A stretch of 64,000 nt of DNA from Capniomyces stellatus (taxonomy: Eukaryota > Kickxellomycota > Harpellomycetes > Harpellales > Legeriomycetaceae): NCBI GenBank assembly GCA_001661515.1, contig LUVW01000012.1, positions 124,001 through 188,000 of the forward strand, in the 5' to 3' direction. The notes beneath the pieces were generated by a model that was not told where the DNA came from, did no database searches, and saw only the letters and a list, made by a program, of their open reading frames with translations. The translations under genes and the position numbers were made by a program. How positions within the stretch are numbered: position 1 is the stretch's first letter; every line of letters starts with the position of its first letter. Positions 1-10,650 of this stretch are shown here, one piece after another.

Positions 1-1028
1 ACATTTTTAGTCAACATTCTTCACAACGATCTATTTTCCAATCACGTTGGATTTGGCACAATTAATAGTGGTAGTTTATCTAACAGATATGAATTATGAT
101 TTCAAACCCCAGCACAAATGTGCGTGCTAGTACGATGCTGCTTGGCGGCTTACACACGCAGTATCCCGAAATAACGGATGGCAACTCGAGTCAGCAGTTA
201 GGTGCTTTGTGGACCTCCAAAGCCAGGCACACAAAGAAGACGATTATATATTTTTTTTACATTTCCCTTTTCATTGTTAAAATCACATGTTTACGTCTTG
301 CTTCGTTTTCCCAAGCCATATTTACTTGACAATTTTGTTATAAACCACTGACAATTCAAATTTATTGAACAAAAGATATATTAAGATTCAAGCGATATAT
401 TAAGATTCAAGCGAGTAGATTTGAGAAAAATAGGTTCACTTAGCGTTGGTTGGTGGTAAATTATGCTTGAACATTTAGTATTATTGGAGATAGTTAAATG
501 TAATTAACGTCGATTTGTTTCAAGTTTGCTTCATCTTAGCTGTTGGTGTGTAAAAGTGTCGGGTTTGAACATATTTGGACAAAATAGTTGAGAATAACGA
601 TCAATCAAGCCCAATTGGGTTGGGAAATCACAAAATAAAACGAACAACTGATATATTGTCAATCAATGAGCTTTTGAAATGGTTCAGGTCAACAACTTAA
701 CGGGATTTTTGATAATGGGATTAAAATCATTGCTTGGTTTAATCAGCTCGATTTGAATCAACTTCACAGATTTAAAAAAAACGATATTTTTTGTTTCACA
801 AACGTAAAGTAAAATTTTCCCCTTTTGAAACTATTATAAATAAATCCAAACAGCCCGTTTAACGATGTCCAGCGTTTTTACAAAACATCTTTTTCTTCAA
901 GTTTATCATTTAATTTTTGTTTGATATATACAACTTTTTAATTATAGCCAGAAAATACGATAGTTAAACAAAAGTATTGGCAAAATTGTGAAAAATCGAG
1001 AGAAAAGTAAAGATAATAGAGACTAACG
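1..1028. other. Left-edge intergenic DNA; leader of first hydroxylase gene
   Basis: No gene is recognised here. A short plus-strand open frame from an ATG at 96 runs 77 codons. Its first 50 codons are richer in G+C than the surroundings, so it could be a fragment of a gene reaching in from the left, but I see no family motif. The stretch from 360 to 1028 is AT-rich and probably holds the promoter and leader of the gene starting at 1029. A TATA-like run near 834-846 lies about 185 bases upstream of that start codon. Confidence 0.4.
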
Positions 1029-2099
1029 ATGGATACAAAGCACACAAGCACCGACTCGGAGCTCAATATTCTGAGCCGTAAACAAGTTAGCACCCATGAT
1101 ACTGCAGACTCTATCTGGGTTATTTTTAACAACAACGTGTATGATGTGACAGAGTTTGCCAAAGTACACCCAGGCGGGATGAACTATGTACTTGACTTTG
1201 CGGGAAAAGATATTTCAGAAGCGATGGTAGACGACTACTTTCATGAACACACGGATAATGCATTTAGATTCATGAACAAGTATTTAATCGGAACTTTAGC
1301 ACCTGAGGATGTGACAAAGATATCGAACAATAAAGTGGTCACCGATTCTAATCCCGCAGCAGAAAGCAAAGCAGACTTTGGCAAAGTGAGCCCAAATAAA
1401 GAAAGGAAAAAGTTTTTGGATATCTCCAAACCTCTTGTCCAGCAGATACTTGATGGAAACTTTACCAGAGAATTCTACTTGGAGCAGGTCCATATCCCTA
1501 TAGGCCATGAAGTCCAAAGCACACTTTTTGAAAACAAGTATATGGAGGGCATTACTTCTACTCCATGGTATGTGGTGCCATCGTTGTACTTGCCACTGGC
1601 TTTATTGACATTCAAGGACGGGCTGCAATATGCTGAATTGTCTCATCTGTTCAAGTGCTCTATAGTGGGAGCTTTTTTCTGGCTATTTTTGGAATATACT
1701 ATTCACCGGTTTATATTTCACACGGAATCAGCCAATTTATCCAACAAATATGTACAAGTCTTGCATTTTGTTTCCCACGGAGCGCATCATCTTTTACCGT
1801 TTGATAAGTATCGAACCCAGACACCACTGGCGCTGCTGCTAACATCGTCGGTATTGTTGCAGCTTCCAATAATTTTCTTACTACCAAATGGTACTTTACA
1901 AGGTGTAATCGCCGGCTTAGCATGTATGTATGCTGTCTACGACTCTACACACCACTGGATACACTTTGCCGACTTTGACTTATACGCCTTCAAAATTTTA
2001 AAGTCTTTTCATAACAAGCACCATTATCTCAACTACAAGCAGGGATTTGGCGTCACTACAAGTTTCTGGGATACAGTGTTCAAAACGTACTTTGATTAG
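1029..2099 (+). CDS. SCS7/FA2H: Fatty acid 2-hydroxylase with N-terminal cytochrome b5 domain, copy A
   Basis: Intronless, 356 aa, close to the size of yeast Scs7. The protein is expected in the ER membrane, where it adds a 2-hydroxyl group to the very-long-chain fatty acyl part of sphingolipids. Residues about 20-95 are a cytochrome b5 domain with the heme ligand motif HPGG (47-50) and a second His in FHEH (about 72-74). The C-terminal part has hydrophobic helices and the di-iron histidine clusters of the sterol desaturase/hydroxylase superfamily: HRFIFH, HFVSHGAHH, HHWIH and HNKHH. All clusters are intact, so an active enzyme is expected. ATG 1029 is the first Met and leaves a complete b5 domain. 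A second copy with the same architecture lies at 29593-30660 on the same strand. Confidence 0.95.
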   Translation: MDTKHTSTDSELNILSRKQVSTHDTADSIWVIFNNNVYDVTEFAKVHPGGMNYVLDFAGKDISEAMVDDYFHEHTDNAFRFMNKYLIGTLAPEDVTKISNNKVVTDSNPAAESKADFGKVSPNKERKKFLDISKPLVQQILDGNFTREFYLEQVHIPIGHEVQSTLFENKYMEGITSTPWYVVPSLYLPLALLTFKDGLQYAELSHLFKCSIVGAFFWLFLEYTIHRFIFHTESANLSNKYVQVLHFVSHGAHHLLPFDKYRTQTPLALLLTSSVLLQLPIIFLLPNGTLQGVIAGLACMYAVYDSTHHWIHFADFDLYAFKILKSFHNKHHYLNYKQGFGVTTSFWDTVFKTYFD

Positions 2100-2220
2100 C
2101 AAGATCCGTCAAAGACCGAGTGGTGTAAATATGCTATTTGCAATGCTTTGATCTGCCATTGGAACTTATCAGACTTTGAGCTGCATGTATTTAATAATAG
2201 CCTATTTCCAATTTAATTGG

Positions 2221-2267
2221 TATTTAGTATTTAGTATTTAGTATTTAGTATTTAGTATTTAGTATTA
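2221..2267. repeat. 7-bp tandem repeat (TATTTAG)n
   Basis: About six perfect copies of TATTTAG lie roughly 120 bases past the FA2H copy A stop codon, in the likely 3' UTR or terminator zone. Confidence 0.9.
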
Positions 2268-2791
2268 GGCTGTACCAGGTGTTTTATTTTTGTTAAAGTT
2301 CACACTCACCTGTAGTGTAATTTATTGCTTTATATCAGAAAAAAAATAATCTGTACTGCGCTTTTGAGTTTTCTGCCAAACTTCAGCAACAAATTTTTTT
2401 TTCTTCTTGAATTGATGTTAGTGTTCTTTTGAGACTGATTGGCTGTGATGTAATTGTTTAGCTTGTTTACTTTAGAGCATTTAATGTTTTTTTCCACCCT
2501 CTAAAGTATGCTTCAATTACGAATTAAACAGAGAAGTAGTGCAACCAATACTCGGTGTATTATATCGTTTAAAATGAGTTTACGAATGCGATTCTAAAAA
2601 AAACCCCCGTTCTGTTTGTAAAATCAATTTCTGTCGGTATTTGTAGTTTTATGATCGATTCAACAGCTTATTTATGTTGTGATTAGATTCATTCAACTTA
2701 ATTGATCATAGCACTAGTATTTATACATTTAAAAGTAAAAGACTAAAATAGAAACAAATCGAAGGGAACTTTATGTACAGCGAGATACATA

Positions 2792-3158
2792 AATATTTAA
2801 ATTCTAATTAGCTGTGTGTGTGTGTTTGCGCGCGTTTATATTATTACAGTTATAGGCTACCTGTGTATCAAGCATAACACATAATAGCATGCTTTACCAA
2901 GTAAATATTTAAATACTGAATCCACCGAGTCATTGCAGAAAACGTATAAGGCTAGCGAAAAGCGGGCATAGTACCGAAGGAAAGAAGAGAATATTTAAAT
3001 CGATTGGAAACCCCGAAACTCAAACTTTAAAAAACTATCTACTACCTAACACGCGATAAGGAAGAGGTTCTTGGCAATTAGCCGATAGTGCACTGTTGTA
3101 GTTTTATTGAAATTTTGTGAATTGAGGCGCGGAGATAAGTGTGCATGAATATTTAAAT
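2792..3158. promoter_or_regulatory. Cluster of four AATATTTAAAT motifs upstream of DNA2
   Basis: The exact 11-mer AATATTTAAAT occurs at 2792-2802, 2904-2914, 2990-3000 and 3148-3158, the last one 37 bases before the DNA2 start codon. I noticed no exact copy elsewhere in the window when reading it. The core ATTTAAAT is palindromic, as expected for a dimeric DNA-binding protein. A regulatory role is an inference. Confidence 0.4.
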
Positions 3159-3195
3159 AAAATATAGCGGTAAAAAAGCTAAAATAAAGGGAAGA

Positions 3196-6100
3196 ATGGA
3201 TCCAGGGTTTGAGACAAACGACATAGCTTTAAAAAGAGCACTCAAGAAAAGGCTACACAACAAGAAGAGTGTTGAAAAGGGTATTCCGCAAGTGATTGAG
3301 CATGTCCATAGAGAGCGGTCGAGTAAAAAAAGCAGTGGTAAAAATATGGTAAGAGAGGGGTTTTGTTTAGTTTATTATGAATTGAGTTATTTTAATGAGG
3401 CACAAAGTGATCGGGGTTTGTTTTATGATTTTTTTTTTGGTATACTTTAAACAATCAGAATCTAGGAGACGGTAATGTTAAGCAAAACGGGAAATATCAG
3501 GATAAAGGAAGAGCGGAAGTGACTAGCAATTTCTTTGGGAGAGCGAGTGAGAGCTTGGTGAATAATAACAGCAATAGCAACAACAGCAATAGCAATAACA
3601 ATAATGGCAACAGAAGCAGCAAAGATTCAAGTAAAGAGTCAACAACAGTAGGGGCAAAAGATGTGAAAGCACCAGTATTTCAGCAGCATGAATGGAAACT
3701 AAGAGTTAATGGTACAAGCAAGAATGAAATAGGCGAGATTGGTATTGGAAAGCACGATAGAGGGGGTTACGCCATGAACGACGAGTCAGAATATAAAAAG
3801 AGAACAAGAAACCGCTTGGACAACAGCAGTGAAAATGTTAGCGGATCAAGCGAAGCAGAGTGTAGCCCAGGGAATGATATATTGATGGACTTGGGTAACA
3901 TTAAGAGACAGATTTTTAAGGAGAATAGGAATTCTAAGCACGATAAACTAGTGAGCGAATATGGGGATAAATATTTAGATATACAGAATCCAAAGAGGAT
4001 ACGCGTGGATAAAGACAATACTAGCAGTGAGCGGCCACACAAAGAGGTATGCAAAACTGGAAATGAGAAGAAGAAAAAGAAAGAAGAAAAGGGAGATGAA
4101 GGGAATGGTAGCACAGCTACGCCGATAAGAGCTAGAGCAACATCTGAGTTTGTGGAGCGGATAGTATGGCTGCAATCACCACCCGAGGACGTGGTTAGAC
4201 CGTCAAAGTACTCGAGGGGCTTGTTGGGAGGGATAAAGAAATCAACTCACACGTCGCCGGAGGAAGCAGCTGTTGGGTTGGCAGAGCGGCTGTTACTAGT
4301 GCGTAAAAAGGCAGAGTCTAACGAATCGACGGGTAAATTTTACTTTTATTTGGTATTTTTTTACTGTTGAAAACTAGCATGCGTAAAGCGTGCTTTTGTG
4401 AAAAAGGGATACTAAAACGGGGCGAATTGGTGTGTTTTTTTAATTTTTCAAATAGGCAAAAGCATTGATACGGGGAGTGATGAGATTGATGATGGTGCTA
4501 ATATGGGTAATACCAGCGAGACAGAGGCAGAAGGATTAGTAATTGACAAGACAATGAGAGTAAAGTCAAGGTCGACTTTGGTGACAAGGTTGGACAATGG
4601 CAGTGATTTAAGTTTGAGCAAAGGTAGTAGCAACAAGGCAAAGTTAAAGTCAAAAAGTAATACTGTGGTGGAGATAAAAAATACGGGGGTTTGGGACGAG
4701 TATGGAGGTTTTGGTGTTGAGATGAGTATGTTGGACAGCAACAGAAAGACAAAGTTCCAGCACTTACTTGAGAAAAGTGGCTTGAACAAAAAGAAAGTTG
4801 GTGATTTTGGTATTGGGGAGCTGAGAGTGGGCCGGACCAAAAAAAGCAGGTTTCAGGGAGCTAGCTGGTTGAAGAACGCCAAAAAGTCAATGGGAAATAA
4901 GGGAGTTGGAGTTGAGGCCGGAGCTGAGGCTGGAATTGGTGATGGGGACGGAGACAGTTGTGGCCACACAACTGGTGTGGGACCCACAAGTGACGTTGAT
5001 AATGGCTCTGGGGGCACAAATAGACATGATGGGGATAAGCTGGCAGGAGGTAATGAAGGGGAGGACGATATTGCGATGGATAAGCAGGGGTTCATTCGTA
5101 GACTGCTGGCGGGGTTGCTTGGAGAGGATGTTGGCAGCACAAATAGCAAGGAGCCCACAAGTGTGGAGTTTAACTCAATATGTGGCAATATTGACAGAAT
5201 AGACGAGGGAATGTGCATGGAGAGAATGGATAGACAAGAAAAGAAACCAGATGCATCGTCTGGCTCTGGTGAAGAAAGTGTCACAAATGAAGGGTTGGAA
5301 ATGGAGAAACTAGATGAGAAATTGGATGGTGTTGAGAGTGTAGCTGCTGATAATGTTAACAGTGTATATATAGCAATGGGCAGCGAAAACGGTAAAGATG
5401 TTAGAAATGTGCCTGGGTATACTGGCAGTGGAAAAGAAGCAAAGAATGTTGGGCCAAACGTGGAGTCAGGGAGTGATTATGATAGTGTGATGTGTGATAT
5501 TGACTTTGAGGCGCTAGAGGTTGAGGCGTTGGCCAAATCACAAAGGATTGTTGGGCCAGTGATCCGCAGTCAAAACGAAGCTGGCTTGGTCAGTGGCTGT
5601 GGCTTTGCAGACAGCCAAAAGAATGTAGATATGTATTTAGCCAAAAAGGTCGAAACGGTGTATGTTGAAAGTGGGGCGTCTGATAGCGATTCTTTTGGGG
5701 ATTTGGCGGAGATGGATGAGCTGGAGTTGAAACTGCAGGAGATTGAAGAGCTGGCAAAAGCAAGACAGAGTACGCAGGGCTTTACCATATCACAGGATAA
5801 TGCCAGCAGTAGCGATATCAGCAATAATATGGACAAAAGTGGAAGTGGCAGCATTAGTGGTGGTGGAAAATATGAGCAATGTGATGAGAGTGGCGCAACA
5901 GATGATGTCGAAGACGAGCTTTTAAGCAGAATTTACGAAACCCAAAACAACACTGAAGTTGAACAATGGGGATATGCTGTAAGTTGACAGCGTATATACA
6001 CGTGAGCAATTGTATAGCATAGCATAACAAGTAATACAAATACTTTAAATAGTGTTGAATGCGAATATATTTGGTATTAACAAAGCTGCTTTATTTGTAA

Positions 6101-9100
6101 CGGTAGAGTTTTGAAAAGTTGCTGGTGATAGCGGTAGCATCTGGCCAATACAGCAGAAGCCAAGGTGTAATGGATATAGAAAAGAGGGTTGTGGCGATTA
6201 ATGAAGAGACACAAAAGGAGGTAGAGCTCAAGCTGAGGGGTAGCTGGGCGGATACACAGATATCAAGCGGAAACTATATCAATATTATTCCACAAGTAAC
6301 AAAGAGGTTGCCTGAAGTGTGTATAGAAACAGGGGCTGAGGGGATTAGCAGTGGGGATGAGGATGGTGCAGCAAGGGTGGTTGTAGATCAGAACTCTAGC
6401 CACTTGCTTGTTTTACACCCAGACATTCTTGTTTCAGCAACAATGTTGGCGGGCGCGCTGACGTGTATTCGGAGGGCAATATTGAGGGGAATGTTCAAGT
6501 CTTCTGTGTTGGAGGACATATCAAAATCGGTTTCAAATAGCGAGAACGGGATTGTCAATGGCTCGGACAATCTGATACTGGTGGGGAACTTGACGCATGA
6601 GCTGTTTGAGTGGGCAGCGCTAAACAATGTTTGGGACAGGAGCTCGCTTGAGGTGGAGATGAAGAGGCTGATTGAATGCAATGTTGAGGATATCTGGAAT
6701 GCCCAGCTGACGTTTGACCGAGTTGAGATTATTTTGAAGGACAAAATCAGCAGGATTGTCGAGTGGTCCAAAACGCACATGGCTGGGTTTATTGACGAGG
6801 GTATTGTCTCCAGCCAAGAGCAGTTCAATCGGGGCGGCAACTACTACATGGGCAGCACGCAGCAGCCACGCCAGGAAAGATTTGCCCAAGAGGAGAGTGT
6901 GGTGGTTTATAAGGTTTTGGACGCGGAGGAAAATGTTAGATCGCCTAGGTTTGGGCTAAGCGGGAACATCGACTTGACGGTTCTGGGATCAACCGAGCCA
7001 GGGAAAACCAAAAACGATGCAAAGATCATGCCACTGGAGATCAAGACAGGAAAGTCAGGCACCCAGTCCGAGTCAGCACATGTGGCCCAGGTTCTTCTGT
7101 ACACGCTGCTGCTCTCGGAGCGGTACAAGGTTGACGTGAATGAGGGTGTTTTGCTGTACATATCAAGCGGTGAGACAAAAGTGGTGAAGGCAAGACATGA
7201 CAAACTGCGGGCGCTTCTAGATCTGAGAAACCAAATTGCCGGCTACCTGCAGATTGGGTTAAGCAAGGATAGCGGCAAGTCAAAGCTGCCAGAGATGCTG
7301 GGAAATCAAAGAACCTGCGAGAGATGCCCAATGGTGTCGGTTTGTTTGCTGTGGCACAAGGCAAATGAGCAGGGGAATTTGGGTTCAAGCAAGCTATCGG
7401 AGACGGTTTGGGACCAATACCTTGGTCATCTGAAGGCCTACGACCTGTTGTTTTTTCGAAGGTGGAGCAAGCTGCTAGATAACGAAGAGCTGGCGTCAAA
7501 CATGGACGTTGCGAAGCTATGGACGGTTCCTGTTGAGGAGCGGGTGAGGAACGGGCTGTGTATTTTGGGCCTGGAGGCTAGCGGGTATGAGTCTCTTGAA
7601 AGCACAAGAACCGGTGCTGTGGCAAAGTCAAAGTACACGTTTAGGCGGCCAATAGAAAACGGCAAACATGCAACTCTTTCGCACTACTTTCAAGTAGGCG
7701 ATGCAATTGTGGTATCAAGAGAAATGGGGATGCTGGGATTGGCTGTTGGGTTTGTGGTGCAGATCGAGTCTGACTTGATTGTGGTATGCATTGACCGGCG
7801 GCTGAAGCTGAACACGTTCAAGAAGCCGTTCCCACTGGCCACAAACCACGCCGCAGACGTTGAAGATATAGAAGATTTGGATCAGAGCCCAAGCTACTCA
7901 CAAAACCGCATGTCAGGCAAGCCAGTCAAAACCGCAATCAAGTACAGGCTGGACAAGAGCGAAATGGCAAGCGGCATGTCGCAGCTAAGAACCAACTTGG
8001 CAGCTCTGTTTGTTGTTGGTGGTGACGAGGAGCGTCGAAGGCTGATTGTAGATTTGGAGCCGCCTGGATTTTCGCTACACACCAAGGCACCGCATAGCAT
8101 TGCCAAAATCAGACAGCAGCTGACGCAGAAGCCGTCTCCAGAACAGGCGGTAGATAGAAAGGGCCCCAGAAAAAGTTATGGTGTACAGCGGCAGATAAAG
8201 AAGGTAGACGAAGTGCTGACGTTTGAGCAGACACAAACGGCAGCAGCCACGGGTGAAGACGGTTTGGGATCGGGACTGAATATAGCGCAGCTGAAGGTAG
8301 TGAAAAAAGTCAAGGAATCGAACAATTACACGCTGGTGCTCGGAATGCCAGGAACAGGCAAAACAACAACAATTACGCAGCTGGTGAAAAACCTTGTCAG
8401 TAAAGGCAAGTCGGTGCTACTGGTCTCCTACACACACACTGCAGTTGACAATGTGCTGCTAAGGCTGGATGGAAACTCCACGCCGTTTTTGCGGATTGGC
8501 CGGATTGACAAAATCCACCCAAGCATCCGGAAGTTTAGTGTGTTTGAAATCAAACCCAAAACGATTGATGAGGTGGACCACTTGTTTATGAAAACTAGTG
8601 TTGTGGCAACAACGTGTTTGTCCATAGGCCATGCCATGTTTCGGCACCGGGTGTTTGATTATTGCATAGTTGACGAGGCATCGCAGATCACTCTGCCTGC
8701 CTGCATTGGGCCATTGCGTTTCTCCAGAAAGTTTGTTTTGGTTGGCGACCACTTCCAGCTGCCCCCGTTGCTGCGATCGCGGCCAAACGACGATAATGCG
8801 GCTAGCTCGACTGACGAGTTTAATTACGGTTTGGGCGGTGAGTTGGGTGCTGGTTCTGCCGCTGTGGATGTGTGCAATTCGCTGTTTAAGCGGCTGTGTG
8901 ACGCGCAGCCGTTTTCTGTCGTTGAGCTGGATTTTCAATTTAGAATGAATTACGAAATCCAGTCGCTGTCAAACCACCTGGTTTATGGCCACCGGCTGAA
9001 GTGTGGGAACATCAATGTAGGCTTGTCAAGAATGGAGCTTGGCAGGAACAATAATGCTGGTAAAGATAAAAGTAAAAGCTGTAACAAGCTGGCAATCAGC

Positions 9101-9868
9101 GTTGCTAACAGCAGGTCTAGCAGTGGCTGGATCAATGATATTCTGGACCCCAACCGCCCAGTAGTGTTTGTTAACACCGATCCTGTTGGCAGCAGAGCCA
9201 AAGAAACCAAAACAGGGTCGGACTCGGTGTGCAATGAGTTGGAATCCAAACTGTGTGCGGTTTTAGCCACCAGTTTGTTCAAGCTGGCGGAAATAAGCCA
9301 AAACACCTGCGTCAACAACACAAAAAACAGCGGGATTGTTGGCTTGATATCGCCTTACCGGGCCCAACTACGGTTGCTGAGTAGCTGTGTTGAAATTGTA
9401 CTGGACAGCTGTACGCTGAACACCAGCAACGCAGCTGCCAAGCAAGCCAACACTGGTGAACTGGACAAACCAAGCGAGAATGCGGTGTTGGTGCTTGGTG
9501 CTGCACCTCAATACACGCAGTTTACTCAGGCTGGGTTGTCTAGCTTCAGTTTCAAACAAACAAATACCAAAACACAGACCCAAAACAAAAGACAAAAACA
9601 AAGCAGCGCAAGAAGCCTGATTGAAATCGATACCGTGGATCGGTACCAAGGGCGCGACAAGCACGGGATTGTGATATCGTTTGTTCGCTGCAATGACGAA
9701 AAGTATGCTGGAAATTTGCTAAAGGATTGGCGAAGAATCAATGTTGCCTTGACCCGGTCCAAATCCAAGCTGATTATGGTTGGTTCCATCAACACTCTGT
9801 CCTCACTGCCCATGTTTAACGAGCTAATCAAGTTTGTTGGAAGCCAAAGTTGGGTAACTACCAATTAG
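3196..9868 (+). CDS. DNA2: DNA2 ATP-dependent nuclease/helicase
   Basis: Four exons: 3196-3348, 3459-4332, 4456-5978 and 6107-9868, all joining in frame to give 2103 aa. DNA2 trims 5' flaps in Okazaki fragment maturation and resects double-strand breaks. Exons 1-3 (about residues 1-850) are a low-complexity, Ser/Asn/Gly/charge-rich extension. The conserved enzyme starts in exon 4. Nuclease residues are the Asp in GNIDLTV (about 1138) and the Glu/Lys in PLEIKTGK (about 1160). An Fe-S cluster is formed by a Cys near 970 plus CERCPMVSVC (about 1250). The superfamily 1 helicase has Walker A GMPGTGKTT (about 1596), VDEASQ, VGDHFQLPP, the DFQFRM motif, DRYQGRD and NVALTRSK. The protein is longer than yeast Dna2 (about 1500 aa) because of the N-terminus. 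It converges on NAE1/ULA1. Confidence 0.95.
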
Positions 9869-10650
9869 TCTGGTTTTATATATATATATATTCTTTTGTC
9901 TATTGATGTTTCTGTTTAACCAAGCCCCAACCATAACGACTACTGGACTATTACTAACTCGTTTGGTATTTATTTGTGTGCCCATATTTCACAAAGTTGC
10001 TTAACTGTTGGTTTATTTGTCTGTTTGTTTACTATAGATTTTCAATTTCGACCTTGAAATGCTGGGCTCACTAGACTCTATCTACAGCTCTGACTAATCA
10101 CACCCACGCTTACACCCACGCTTATGCCCACACTAACACTCACACTTGTGCATTCAATCTGGCCACTTTATTTATTTTTCATTTGTAATTTCTTTCTATA
10201 TTCCTTCCCTTTTTTCTTTCTTTTTTCTTTTTTCAGCATACTCTACTCTTTTTTATTAAGATCTTAATCGAAATCCTTGACTAGCCAGGTTTTGAGTTTT
10301 TCTAACTTTACCACCATTAATGACTTTAAAAAACGAATCATTTGGTTAATATAACATCATTCTCAACTTGGAAAGAATACTTGGATTTAATTGTATATAT
10401 TCGTGAATGAAGGTGTTCATCAAATCGGCGAGTCAAACACCGTAGCAATGAATTCGAAGTTATTATAATAAAGCCTATAACCAAAATCAAAATCAAACCC
10501 AAACCCAAACCCAAAATCAAAGTCAAAGTCAAAGTCAAAGTCAAAGTCAAAGTCAAAGTCAAAGTCAAAGTCAAAGTCAAAGTCAAAGTCAAAGTCAAAG
10601 TCAAAATCATAATCATAATTATAATTAAAAAAAAGTCATATTTTCCACTT
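9869..10650. other. Convergent 3' region between DNA2 and NAE1
   Basis: No gene is seen. The two flanking genes end toward each other here. The right half is a hexamer-derived satellite (listed separately). The left half is T-rich on the plus strand, with a (TA)n run just after the DNA2 stop, consistent with 3' end sequences. Confidence 0.7.
10479..10625. repeat. Hexanucleotide array (CAAANN)n, mainly TCAAAG
   Basis: About 15 near-perfect TCAAAG units (10517-10606) are flanked by variant units CAAAAT and CAAACC on the left and ATCATA on the right. The array lies just past the NAE1 stop, in its probable 3' UTR. It generates a fake open frame of alternating Leu-Thr on the minus strand. Confidence 0.92.

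Larger units (their letters stand above)
2100..3195. other. Intergenic DNA between FA2H copy A and DNA2
   Basis: No coding region is seen. The interval contains a 7-bp tandem repeat near its start, a short TG/CG run near 2815-2835, and in its last 400 bases four exact copies of an 11-bp AT motif upstream of the DNA2 start (listed separately). Confidence 0.7.

Noticed and set aside
96..329. 77-codon frame at the left edge
   Set aside because: No motif, no supporting splice structure, and the second half is AT-rich hydrophobic sequence. Too weak to call a gene.
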